Source: an uncultured Bacteroidales bacterium (GTDB taxonomy: Bacteria > Bacteroidota > Bacteroidia > Bacteroidales > UBA932). Taken from it: a DNA stretch of 64,000 nucleotides. The notes under the pieces are model-generated. The model was not told where the DNA came from. It did not search any database and saw only the letters and a program-made list of their open reading frames with translations. Both the position numbers and the translations under genes were made by a program. Location: assembly GCA_944323785.1 (NCBI GenBank), contig CALUTU010000004.1, forward strand, positions 1-64,000, written 5' to 3'. The first letter of the stretch is position 1; each line of letters starts with the position of its first letter. Of this stretch, positions 51,989 through 60,067 are shown piece by piece.

Positions 51989-53809
51989 TCATTCGGCGAC
52001 AAATGTCTCGGAAAAGAAGGTCTTACCGACAATATCGGTGTATCCGAAAGCGAAAGCTGTATATTCTGTCCCTTTGGTCAGTCCATCAGGATTGTATATC
52101 AGTTCATCGAAAGTTATCCTTGTATTCAGCATATCGTTGATGACATAGTATGAGAGCACGGATGCGATTTTAACGTCGTCTGTGTCATATCCGTCGAAGA
52201 ATGAAGTCTCGAGGACTCCGTACACGTAATATTCATCGGGATAAGGTGTGAATTTGACCGATGCATTAGATGCACTTTTGTTAAGGATCTCGATGTTGAC
52301 ATCGATGTTCACATCATCAGAGCCATCGTCTGCATTGGTTACCAGGGAGCTTGTGGTGAGATCTGAGATTCTTGTACCATATTCGCTGATGGCCATAACA
52401 CCGATGAACTGCCTGGTCTCCGGGATGGCTGCCTCACCCATCATATCGTAGTTGGATAGGGTCTGTGTGCCGGTGTATGCCAGAGCGCTCATCCAGTCGG
52501 CTCCTGATGAGCAGAGTATGTCCAGTACTTCGTCCGTCATCTCCTCCAGTGAGGGGTATGCTTCCAGAACCTCATAGGGCAGCGTATAGGCGAACCATTT
52601 CTGGTTAGGGTCAGACGGAATAATCTCAGCGGAGAATGTGGTGGACATGATATCTTTAGGAGTAATGGAGAAAGAGCAGTTAACCTTTTCCAGACTCATG
52701 GCAGAGAATTCCTCCTTCATGAGTGGAGTGGTGACAACTCCGGACACATCGCAGCCGAAAGCGAATACTACATATTTTTCTCCGTTATTGAATTCGTTGA
52801 ATGCTTCTGACTGGTTGTGATAGAACAGTATTTGGCCCATGCCTGTGCCTGATGCCTGTGATTCTTCCAGCAATTCTTCTGCGATTTTGTCGGCGGCATC
52901 CTTTCCGTATGCGTCAAATTCGTTCTTGGGCATGACACTCCAGTAGTACTGGACGGATGTGTTGCTGGGGATCACGTTTATTCTCATTCCTTCTAGTGTG
53001 GGTCGGACAATAAACTCAAAAGTGCAATCTTGCAATTCCGGTTCGGTTGTCCTGAATTCTTCCTTGAAGACTTTTGAGGTGACAGTCCCATCCGTATTAA
53101 GGCCGTATGCGTAGAAAACATAATCTGACATCGGCCTGTCTAGTGTGATTTCATAGTTTTCCATTGCACCTGTTCTTAAAAACATGGCAATAGCCTCCTC
53201 TTTTGTGATGTTCTCGTCACCGAAGGCCATGCCCCATTCGATGAAATAGTTTATATCCTGTTCAAAAAACTCTCTGCTGTTTTCCTCAAGGGCGTAATAA
53301 TCATCTTTATCTGATGTCATAGCAATGTAGGTTGCCTGAAGATCGGAGGGGATGCAGTTGATGACAACAGATCTTGAGGCAGTACTGACTACCTTTATTT
53401 CAAATGAGAGTCCTGTCTCATGAATGATATCATCGTCGGGGTTGTCTGAGGATACTCCGTTCTGGGTCACAGTCACCGTGATGTTCTCAGCGTCAGTATA
53501 TGAAAGGGTGATTTCCGTGCTGCGGCTGTTTTCATCTTCATTGCTGGAGACGGTTGCTGTCACGGTGCTCTCAGAGATTTCTTTTATGGAGATCCATCCG
53601 CAGTTTTCCGCGGTAGCTGTTAATTGCCGGCCTTCTACCGGATTGATTATGGTGTAGTTGATATTGATGTCTCCACCTGCGGCTTCAACTGTTAGAAGTT
53701 CTTGCGTCTGTATTACAGGAGCATTCTTTGAGTTGTCGGAGTTTTCGGGAGTACAGTTTGCAAATATGGCAAATGCGGCAAAAGGGATAAGTGTGAATAT
53801 TTTTTTCAT
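51989..53809 (-). CDS. BACON-domain lipoprotein with four ~110-residue repeats
   Basis: 606-residue lipoprotein (lipobox IFANC). A BACON domain (~35-125; LLTVEAAGGDININYTI, CGWISIKEI, ITVTVTQNG) is followed by four divergent ~110-residue repeats. Each begins with a beta strand and INCIPSD- or INVIPSN-like turn, carries a helical middle and ends with an aromatic YAYGLNTDGTVTS/FAFGCDVSG strand. The same repeat occurs in the proteins encoded at 53823 and 56235. BACON domains occur in Bacteroidales surface glycan or mucin-binding proteins. It starts 13 bases after the upstream lipoprotein gene, so the two form one operon. Confidence 0.8.
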   Translation of the reverse strand: MKKIFTLIPFAAFAIFANCTPENSDNSKNAPVIQTQELLTVEAAGGDININYTIINPVEGRQLTATAENCGWISIKEISESTVTATVSSNEDENSRSTEITLSYTDAENITVTVTQNGVSSDNPDDDIIHETGLSFEIKVVSTASRSVVINCIPSDLQATYIAMTSDKDDYYALEENSREFFEQDINYFIEWGMAFGDENITKEEAIAMFLRTGAMENYEITLDRPMSDYVFYAYGLNTDGTVTSKVFKEEFRTTEPELQDCTFEFIVRPTLEGMRINVIPSNTSVQYYWSVMPKNEFDAYGKDAADKIAEELLEESQASGTGMGQILFYHNQSEAFNEFNNGEKYVVFAFGCDVSGVVTTPLMKEEFSAMSLEKVNCSFSITPKDIMSTTFSAEIIPSDPNQKWFAYTLPYEVLEAYPSLEEMTDEVLDILCSSGADWMSALAYTGTQTLSNYDMMGEAAIPETRQFIGVMAISEYGTRISDLTTSSLVTNADDGSDDVNIDVNIEILNKSASNASVKFTPYPDEYYVYGVLETSFFDGYDTDDVKIASVLSYYVINDMLNTRITFDELIYNPDGLTKGTEYTAFAFGYTDIVGKTFFSETFVAE

Positions 53810-53822
53810 GTTTTGTAATTAT

Positions 53823-55205
53823 TTAGTAGGTGGGAAGTTCCTGTGTAAATAGAATAGTGGGAGATGTGGCCAGATTATAGTAGTCCAGTGTTACGTATCC
53901 ATCGCGGGTCTCCTGATAGCCTGGAGTGACATCGGTACTTGGCAGTACGGTGAAGCGGATGACTCCTTTCTCATTGTCTACGCTCACGTCCGTAACCCAG
54001 TCATAGCAATTGTATCCGGCACTGGCGCTCAGTTCTTGGCCTTCAATGGGGTTCTTTAAGACGAAAGGTACTTCATAGGAACCGCCCTCCATCGGTATGA
54101 CAGTGTTGTTGTCCCATTCGACAGTGAGTTCCGGCCGGGCTGCGGAATGGAAAGGCACTTTGGTTATACCGTTAGAGGTGACAGTGCCGTCCGTGTTCAG
54201 GCCGTATGCGTATATATAGTAGTCGGTATCGGCGTTGTACAGGTATTCATAACAATCCTGCTCCGAACCGGTGTAGATATAATCCTCAATGCTGCCGGGA
54301 TTACCGAACCAGTCTTCCGAAAGGAAATATTCAATGTCTTCTTCAATCAGTGCCATGTCGCTTCCGAAAGCATCAAATTCGGTTTTTTCCATTACAGCTC
54401 TGTAATATGTGGCTTCCTCATCTGATACTGTGATGTTGAAATATACGCCGTCAGAGGACACGGACGTGATATCGATGGTAAAGGTAAGTCCTTCTTCGAC
54501 TACTTCTTCCTCTGCTTCCTGAATAAATGTTATCGGCGTGATATCATCCGCCCCCGGATAGCTTAGCGATATAGTGCCGTGTCTGGGTCCGCTGCCCGGT
54601 TCAGAGTCATTCCCGGCTACGGTAAAGGCGATGATGCCGTCTTGTGTGCCGGTTACGGTAATCCAGTCCTGTTCCGGTACTGCCTTAAGCGCGGCGTCTT
54701 CTGCCGGGTGTTCTATGGAGTAGGCGGCTGTATAGGTTCCTCCTTCAACGGGGACAACAGTAGTGCTGTCCCAAGTGACGTTCACGACCGGAGTTTCTGG
54801 TGTTTCAGGATCGTCAGGATCTTCGATGGCTGGTGCGGACTGGGTGACTTCCACTTTGACAGTCTCTGCGTCGGGATATTCAACGGTGATGACGGCAGTC
54901 CTGTTCTCGGGATTCTCTTCGTCAGTCTCGTATTTGAGGACATCGAATGTCAAAGCGGTCTCGGTAAACACGGGACTGTCAATCCAGTCGCAGTCTGGAG
55001 TCACCTTGGTCTGCCCGGCACTGTTCTCCACCGGGTCGGTTATCGTTACCTTGAGGGTTATTGTCTCCCCTTCTGCCTTGACTGTACGGCATTTCTCAAT
55101 ATTGACAACGGGCTTGGTGGCTGGGGTTTCTTTCTCTTCTTTCTGGCAGCTCACGACAGCGGCCATGGCGGCTGCAATAAGGATTGTGGATAAGGACTTT
55201 CTCAT
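53823..55205 (-). CDS. Three-BACON lipoprotein with one ~110-residue repeat
   Basis: 460-residue lipoprotein (lipobox AAVVSC). Two BACON domains (~30-125 and ~140-235) precede one copy of the shared repeat (~240-350: VYFNITVSDEEATYYRAVMEK ... YYIYAYGLNTDGTVTS), then a third BACON domain (ELTVEWDNNTVIPMEGGSY ... PTILFTQELPTY). Such modular proteins are typically surface-exposed binding proteins. First gene of a two-gene unit. It is divergent from the second Crp/Fnr gene; its weak -7 element and a palindrome lie in the gap. Confidence 0.8.
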   Translation of the reverse strand: MRKSLSTILIAAAMAAVVSCQKEEKETPATKPVVNIEKCRTVKAEGETITLKVTITDPVENSAGQTKVTPDCDWIDSPVFTETALTFDVLKYETDEENPENRTAVITVEYPDAETVKVEVTQSAPAIEDPDDPETPETPVVNVTWDSTTVVPVEGGTYTAAYSIEHPAEDAALKAVPEQDWITVTGTQDGIIAFTVAGNDSEPGSGPRHGTISLSYPGADDITPITFIQEAEEEVVEEGLTFTIDITSVSSDGVYFNITVSDEEATYYRAVMEKTEFDAFGSDMALIEEDIEYFLSEDWFGNPGSIEDYIYTGSEQDCYEYLYNADTDYYIYAYGLNTDGTVTSNGITKVPFHSAARPELTVEWDNNTVIPMEGGSYEVPFVLKNPIEGQELSASAGYNCYDWVTDVSVDNEKGVIRFTVLPSTDVTPGYQETRDGYVTLDYYNLATSPTILFTQELPTY

Positions 55206-55248
55206 AATAGTGTATAGTATGGTTATATGGCAAGAATTCTGTCAGATG

Positions 55249-55256
55249 CAAAAATG
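55249..55256 (-). promoter_or_regulatory. Weak -7 element of the BACON lipoprotein operon
   Basis: Minus-strand CATTTTTG, one mismatch from TAnnTTTG, 43 bases upstream of the ATG at 55205. Its terminal G is 36.5 bp from the palindrome centre, exactly as at 7494-7501. Confidence 0.45.
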
Positions 55257-55277
55257 TTCAATGTTTTTGAAATAAAA

Positions 55278-55293
55278 GTTGACAAATGTCAAC
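55278..55293. promoter_or_regulatory. Palindromic operator candidate (Crp/Fnr-type box)
   Basis: GTTGACA-AA-TGTCAAC: perfect 7-bp arms; core TTGAC-N4-GTCAA, close to the Fnr box TTGAT-N4-ATCAA. It sits between divergent promoters of the Crp/Fnr gene and the BACON operon, near -40 of each. Confidence 0.65.
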
Positions 55294-55311
55294 ACTTGCT
55301 CCAATATTCCG

Positions 55312-55319
55312 TATTTTTG
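55312..55319 (+). promoter_or_regulatory. -7 element of the second Crp/Fnr gene
   Basis: TATTTTTG (TAnnTTTG) ends 22 bases before the ATG at 55342 and 33.5 bp from the palindrome centre. Confidence 0.6.
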
Positions 55320-55341
55320 TATAGAATTAAAAGTAACGGAT

Positions 55342-55917
55342 ATGAATGATGTGATGGAATGTTTTTCACGAGAAGGCAGTTTTATCCTTCCTGAGGATCT
55401 AGCTCATAAGATTTTTTCCGGGGCAGAAGATGTCTGGGTTGGCCCTAGGGAGAGTGTAATCGGGTATGGCAAGGTTGATACCAATATATACATAGTCGCT
55501 GAAGGTATCCTGAGAGCCGGGTATTTTGACGGCAATAAAGAAGTTACGCTGGCTTTTACGGATATCGGCACCATGTTCATGTCCCTTCACGGATACTTTG
55601 CCGGGAAACCTGCGTTCATCTATTATCAGGCATGCAGCAAATGTCTGTTGAAGAGGATATCCAAGGAGTTTTTCGACAATCTGATAGAGGAGTCGCCGGT
55701 GTTTGCCCGCTGGGTGTATTCGGTGGCGATACATCAGCTGTATGCTCTTGAAAGGAAAGTTTCCCTTATCAACGGGACGGTCAAGGAACGGTATCTGGCA
55801 CTGATCAAGAATAGGCCGGATATCATCAAGAATGTCTCAATGAAGGTAATTGCCAGCTATTTAGGTGTTTCGCCCTATTATCTGTGCCGGTTGAAAAAGA
55901 CTCTTTTGAACGAATAA
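55342..55917 (+). CDS. Crp/Fnr-family transcription regulator (second copy)
   Basis: 191 residues with an N-terminal beta-roll (~25-115: ESVIGYGKVDTNIYIVAEGILRAGYF, TDIGTMFMSLHGYF) and a C-terminal HTH (KVIASYLGVSPYYLCRLKKTL). The HTH is nearly the same as in the copy at 7597, and both lack an Fnr iron-sulfur cysteine cluster. The ATG at 55342 follows the -7 element by 22 bases; an upstream TTG at 55279 lies within the operator and is rejected. It is divergent from the BACON lipoprotein operon with a palindrome between them, pointing to local control and autoregulation. The activating signal is unknown. Confidence 0.88.
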   Translation: MNDVMECFSREGSFILPEDLAHKIFSGAEDVWVGPRESVIGYGKVDTNIYIVAEGILRAGYFDGNKEVTLAFTDIGTMFMSLHGYFAGKPAFIYYQACSKCLLKRISKEFFDNLIEESPVFARWVYSVAIHQLYALERKVSLINGTVKERYLALIKNRPDIIKNVSMKVIASYLGVSPYYLCRLKKTLLNE

Positions 55918-55942
55918 ATTTTGGAAATTGGGAAAATTGCTA

Positions 55943-55950
55943 TACTTTTG
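55943..55950 (+). promoter_or_regulatory. -7 element of tRNA-Ser
   Basis: TACTTTTG (TAnnTTTG), 21 bases upstream of the tRNA 5' end. Confidence 0.6.
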
Positions 55951-55971
55951 CCTCCCACATTAAGACTGAAT

Positions 55972-56058
55972 GGTGAGGTGGGTGAGTGGCTTAAACCAGC
56001 AGTTTGCTAAACTGCCGTACGGGTTACCGTACCGGGGGTTCGAATCCCCCCCTCACCG
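55972..56058 (+). tRNA. tRNA-Ser(GCT)
   Basis: 87 bases with acceptor GGTGAGG/CCTCACC, discriminator G, anticodon loop TTGCTAA (anticodon GCT, reading AGC/AGU), a long class II variable arm (GTACGG...CCGTAC) and T loop TTCGAAT. CCA is not encoded. Confidence 0.96.
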
Positions 56059-56059
56059 C

Positions 56060-56114
56060 AAAAGGGTACAAAGAGGCCGCAGAGCTTGCTCTAGCGGCTT
56101 TTTTGTACCCTTTT
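56060..56114. terminator. Terminator after tRNA-Ser
   Basis: Outer stem AAAAGGGTACAAA/TTTGTACCCTTTT (56060-56072 with 56102-56114) and inner stem GCCGC/GCGGC, with a T run (56099-56104). Symmetric enough to act on both strands. Confidence 0.75.
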
Positions 56115-56155
56115 GCAAAGCCCGCCGCCATCCCCAGGTGCAGGTGTGTGAATAA

Positions 56156-56169
56156 TTGACATATGGCAA
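56156..56169. promoter_or_regulatory. Possible third Crp/Fnr-type box
   Basis: TTGAC-ATAT-GGCAA differs from TTGAC-N4-GTCAA by one base. Its centre lies 36.5 bp from the G ending CAAGTTTG (56192-56199), a weak -7-like box before the lipoprotein gene at 56235; this spacing equals that of the other two lipoprotein promoters. Confidence 0.4.
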
Positions 56170-56191
56170 CATTGTTCTGGAAATTATTAGG

Positions 56192-56199
56192 CAAGTTTG
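56192..56199 (+). promoter_or_regulatory. Weak -7 element of the five-repeat lipoprotein gene
   Basis: CAAGTTTG, one mismatch from TAnnTTTG, 35 bases upstream of the ATG at 56235. Confidence 0.4.
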
Positions 56200-56234
56200 C
56201 ACTTTCAAAAATAATAACCAATACCTGATGATTT

Positions 56235-58034
56235 ATGAAGAAGATTTTTATCAACGCAATGATTGCGGTTATGACGGCGGCAATGCTGGCTTCCTGTGAC
56301 AAGGCCGGGCCCGATACGGGATCTGTCGTCCCGCCAGACACTCCGTCAGAGCAGGAACTGCCGGAGATGTTGTCCATTACACTTCTCCGTGTGACCGATA
56401 CGGGAGTGGTGCTGAAGTGTGAGTCCGTATCGGAGGACAGTACCTATTATCTGCGTGTAGGACCTGCCGAAGAGGTTGAGGGACTGACAGATGAGGAGGT
56501 GCAGGCTTTTGACGCGCAGTTCTTTGTAGAGGAGGCCGCGGCTCTTGACATGACATTGGAGGAGTACTTGTCTCTGCGCCTGGACAGAGGTACGGTTTCG
56601 GTTGCCTTGGGCAATCTGGAGCCGGGGGCCGGATATTGCGCTTATGGATACGGCCTGACTGCAGACGGGACTGTCACATCGGTGATGGAGCGCCGTCCGT
56701 TTGTGACGCTCAGCTCGGATGAGCCTTTTGTCACCGTTTCTTTCGGCAGTATCGGACCCGATGAGGCCGAAGTGACATTCATTCCTGCCGATGATGAGAT
56801 AACGTATGTCTTCGATATACGTCCGGCTGAGGATTATCTTGCCATGAGCGATGCGGAGTGTATAGAGGATATCATCAGTGCCGGAGTTTCCGAGGATATG
56901 ATCAGGACAGGGGAATACACCCATGTGTTTGACGGACTTACTCCTGAGACGGAATACATTGTGTTTGCCTTCGGTTATGACGTTCCTTCCGGTCAGACTA
57001 TTACATCGCTTGCCAGGGAGTTGTTCGAGAGTACATCAGGGATGCTGCCGGACTTTTCCATAGAGGTGAGGGTCGAGAATATAACGCCTTCGTCTGCGGA
57101 CATATCTTTCATCCCGTCGGATAAGAACGCCTCTTATTTTTATGATGTGTTGCCGGCCGCTGCTTATGAAGGGATGTCGGACAGCGAGGTTATTGAGGCG
57201 GCTCTCGGTGCTGCCGGAGAAAGCGGCCTGCTTTATTATTACCTGACGAGCGGGGACGAGAGCTTCTCGCAGGCTCTCGTCCATGACAGGGATTATGTCG
57301 CCTATGCCTTCGCTTATGATTATTTTTCCGGTGGGGCGGCATCCGGTCTGTTCAGACATGATTTCACATCAGGACATTCGGATGTTCCGCAGTTCTCTGT
57401 GGAGATAGAGGTCGGGGAGATTACATCGGATATGGCTACTGTAATCTTCAGGGGCTCGGATGAGGAGACGCCTTATTTTTTCTATCTGGCGAAGAGCGCT
57501 GAGCTTGCAGGTCTCAGCGGAGATGCTCTGGTGGAGCAGGCCCTGAGCCTTCCCGGCTATGCGGGCTCGTGGATTGAGCGTGGAGAGTACGAGTACAGCT
57601 GGGAGGTCAATCCCGGAACGGAGTACACGGCGATTGCGTTCGGATATGACAGCGATATCGTAACTACTGTCCCGTTTACCAGGTCGTTCAATACTCCGGA
57701 CTGGGAAGATCCGTCGCAGCAGTTCAGAATAGAAATCAGCAATCTGACCGCTACGACTGTGGATGTCCGTATCATTCCGGCCGACAAGGACATGGAGTAT
57801 TTTACCGACATAGTGGTGTCGGCGGATTATGAGGGCCTGAGTGATGATGAGATAACTGAGAAACTGATAGACAACTCTTACTATTTTTATGCAGACAGCG
57901 GGATAGAGGATTATCCGTACTACGGTCTGATGCCTGACACGGATTATACCGTGTATGTATTCGGATGTGACTCTTATACTGAGGAGAGGACTACGCCGCT
58001 CTACAGTCTGGACCTGCATACTGAGAAAGAATAA
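56235..58034 (+). CDS. Lipoprotein with five ~110-residue repeats
   Basis: 599-residue lipoprotein (lipobox AMLASC). After an acidic/Pro linker it is made entirely of five copies of the repeat seen in the two BACON lipoproteins upstream: copies begin near residues 45, 157, 273, 386 and 497. Each has a strand, an IPADD/IPSDK turn, an acidic helical middle (for example SDAECIEDIISAGVSEDMI) and a closing aromatic strand (YGYGLTADGTVTS, FAFGYDVPSGQ, YAFAYDYFSG, IAFGYDSD, VFGCDSY). There is no BACON domain. Ligand unknown; probably a surface-binding protein. A Crp/Fnr-type box and weak -7 element lie upstream. Confidence 0.78.
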   Translation: MKKIFINAMIAVMTAAMLASCDKAGPDTGSVVPPDTPSEQELPEMLSITLLRVTDTGVVLKCESVSEDSTYYLRVGPAEEVEGLTDEEVQAFDAQFFVEEAAALDMTLEEYLSLRLDRGTVSVALGNLEPGAGYCAYGYGLTADGTVTSVMERRPFVTLSSDEPFVTVSFGSIGPDEAEVTFIPADDEITYVFDIRPAEDYLAMSDAECIEDIISAGVSEDMIRTGEYTHVFDGLTPETEYIVFAFGYDVPSGQTITSLARELFESTSGMLPDFSIEVRVENITPSSADISFIPSDKNASYFYDVLPAAAYEGMSDSEVIEAALGAAGESGLLYYYLTSGDESFSQALVHDRDYVAYAFAYDYFSGGAASGLFRHDFTSGHSDVPQFSVEIEVGEITSDMATVIFRGSDEETPYFFYLAKSAELAGLSGDALVEQALSLPGYAGSWIERGEYEYSWEVNPGTEYTAIAFGYDSDIVTTVPFTRSFNTPDWEDPSQQFRIEISNLTATTVDVRIIPADKDMEYFTDIVVSADYEGLSDDEITEKLIDNSYYFYADSGIEDYPYYGLMPDTDYTVYVFGCDSYTEERTTPLYSLDLHTEKE

Positions 58035-58076
58035 AAAGATTTTTGCGGCACGTGCTTTGCGATAGGACAAAGCGAT

Positions 58077-58084
58077 TATCTTTG
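58077..58084 (+). promoter_or_regulatory. -7 element of the WG-repeat/caspase-like gene
   Basis: TATCTTTG (TAnnTTTG) ends 21 bases before the ATG at 58106. Confidence 0.55.
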
Positions 58085-58105
58085 TAGGGATATTCGCAAG
58101 TGCAT

Positions 58106-60067
58106 ATGAGAAGATTCAGATTTGCCGCATATCTGTGCCTGACGGTGTTGCTGGCTGCAGCCGGAAGGATATCGGGGCAGGCGCAGGATTTGGAGCCTTA
58201 CCGGGACTGGTTCGGAAGCTACGGATTCACGGACAGTCTCGGTAATATCGTTATAGAATGCCGGTTCGATGATGTCAAGGGATTTACAGAGGGCTATGCT
58301 CCGGTTCTGTCGCGCGGAGGTAACGTCCTGGGTGAGGGTGGAGTCTTCGGAACGTTGTCGCCTACGTTGAAGTGGGGCTATATAGACACATCGGGCATGA
58401 TAGTGATACCTTGTCAGTTTGATCTTGCAGAACAGTTCTCGGAGGGTTATGCCGCCGTGATGTCAGGTAACAAGTGGGGCTTTATCAACCATGTGGGAGA
58501 TACTCTGGTCTCGTATAAGTATGATGAGGTCCGCAAGTTTGTCAACGGCTACGCGGCTGTGCGCCAAGGGCAGAAGTGGGGTTATATCGACACTGAGGGA
58601 CAGGAGTTGGTGCCGTGTGTATATGATGCGGCCGGCAGTTTCGGTCAGGACGGTTTCGCGGCGGTCACCAAAGCGGATTCCTCCGGCTTTGTTTTCCGTA
58701 ACGGCAACTGGTATGCCACCAAGGACAGGGCATTGAACTGGATCAGAGGCATACCTTTTTCTATTTATGCCAAGGACAAGATGATGAACAACATGAACGA
58801 GTGGCAGCGTCTGGCGCCTGGCGAGTCCGTACCGGATTGGGAGGCCAGGGTCAATGACGAGACATTCATGGCCAGACTTGACGGTCTGGAACTGCGTTTC
58901 GGCGCTGGATATCTGGCAGCCAATCAACTGGAGAATCCAGAGTGCCTGCTGGGAGCCTACGACTCACTTGCCGGTACATTTGCGGTGAGTGTGCGGGAGG
59001 GCTTCAGGGAGTACCGTCTGGATCTGCCGGTGCCGGCGGATGATGCGGCCTCAGTGGAGAGCGGATGGAAGAGAGTCAAGTCGCAGTTCAAGTATTTTAT
59101 CAACCATGACAGGCCGGCGGTGTCGGAAGCCGTCTTTACTCTCCCGGGCCGGAAAGTCTATGAATGGAAAAATCCGGAGTATGACGCGGCGGGTCATCAT
59201 CTGTTGCTGGATTATGATCTGGATGATGTGGATTTTACTCTTCCAGGCAAGATATACCGTGAGACTCTCAAATACGTGCGGGACTCATCAGCCGCCGATA
59301 CAGACAGTTCTCTGCCCGGCAGGTCAGGCCGCAATGTGGACACTTATGCGATAATCATTGCCAACGAGCACTATCTTTCCGGTGAGTCGGTGCCGTATGC
59401 GTTGAATGACGGGAAAATATTCTGCGAGTACTGCAGGACCAGACTTGGGATTCCCGACAACAATATCAGGCTCATCTCCGATGCCAGAACGGAGGATCTA
59501 CGTTCGCTGGAGTCCTGGCTGGACAAGGAGGCCCGCGTGTTCAATGTGGATACCCGCGTCATAGTTTATTATTCGGGCAAATGTGCTGTGGATGACGGTC
59601 TCCGCGAGGTGTTTCTCCTGCCCGTGGACTATGTGACCGGCGGAGTCCAGGGCGGTCTGAGTCTGAACTCCATGTATTCCAGACTTCTCAATACGTCGGC
59701 TGACAACGCCCTCTTTTTAATAGACGCATCCTACGGCAAGATAGACAGGGACGGTATGCGTTCCGACGTGTTCTATACTCCTGCTGTGGATATTCAGACT
59801 CTGCGGCCGGAGGAGAGGATGGTGACATTCTATGCGGCCGGAGCCGACGAGGGGGCCTATCCCTATCCTCAGAAGCGTCACGGACTGTTTACGTATTTTC
59901 TTTTAAAGGCCCTGCAGGACCACCCCGGGATATCCTATGGAGAGCTGTTTGATTATATATCCGCCAATGTAGAGCGCGTATCGGAGGAACTTTACGGCAG
60001 GACTCAGGAGCCCGAGGTCTACTCGTCCGAATGGGACGGAGAGGCCTGGAGGGACTTTACTCTGTAG
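58106..60067 (+). CDS. Secreted WG-repeat protein with a catalytically altered caspase-like domain
   Basis: 653 residues with a signal peptide (YLCLTVLLAAAGRISGQAQ). Residues ~40-200 hold about four WG (KWG) repeats (LKWGYIDTSGMIVIPCQFD, NKWGFINHVGDTLVSYKYD, QKWGYIDTEGQELVPCVYD). Residues ~405-650 have the peptidase C14 caspase layout: DTYAIIIANEHYLSG, ALNDGKIFCEYCRTRLG, VIVYYSGKC, LFLIDASYGK and HGLFTYFLLKAL. The catalytic His of YYSGHG is Lys492 and the catalytic Cys of DAC is Ser542, so protease activity is unlikely. An ATG at 58106 is preferred over GTG at 58100. Probably a binding or scaffold role. The stop overlaps the MATE gene by 11 bases. Confidence 0.85.
   Translation: MRRFRFAAYLCLTVLLAAAGRISGQAQDLEPYRDWFGSYGFTDSLGNIVIECRFDDVKGFTEGYAPVLSRGGNVLGEGGVFGTLSPTLKWGYIDTSGMIVIPCQFDLAEQFSEGYAAVMSGNKWGFINHVGDTLVSYKYDEVRKFVNGYAAVRQGQKWGYIDTEGQELVPCVYDAAGSFGQDGFAAVTKADSSGFVFRNGNWYATKDRALNWIRGIPFSIYAKDKMMNNMNEWQRLAPGESVPDWEARVNDETFMARLDGLELRFGAGYLAANQLENPECLLGAYDSLAGTFAVSVREGFREYRLDLPVPADDAASVESGWKRVKSQFKYFINHDRPAVSEAVFTLPGRKVYEWKNPEYDAAGHHLLLDYDLDDVDFTLPGKIYRETLKYVRDSSAADTDSSLPGRSGRNVDTYAIIIANEHYLSGESVPYALNDGKIFCEYCRTRLGIPDNNIRLISDARTEDLRSLESWLDKEARVFNVDTRVIVYYSGKCAVDDGLREVFLLPVDYVTGGVQGGLSLNSMYSRLLNTSADNALFLIDASYGKIDRDGMRSDVFYTPAVDIQTLRPEERMVTFYAAGADEGAYPYPQKRHGLFTYFLLKALQDHPGISYGELFDYISANVERVSEELYGRTQEPEVYSSEWDGEAWRDFTL

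Noticed and set aside
58054-58073. Inverted repeat GCTTTG-N8-CAAAGC before the WG-repeat gene as an operator or terminator
   Set aside because: The arms are short, no T run follows, and its spacing (20.5 bp from the -7 box end) does not match the Crp-type boxes.
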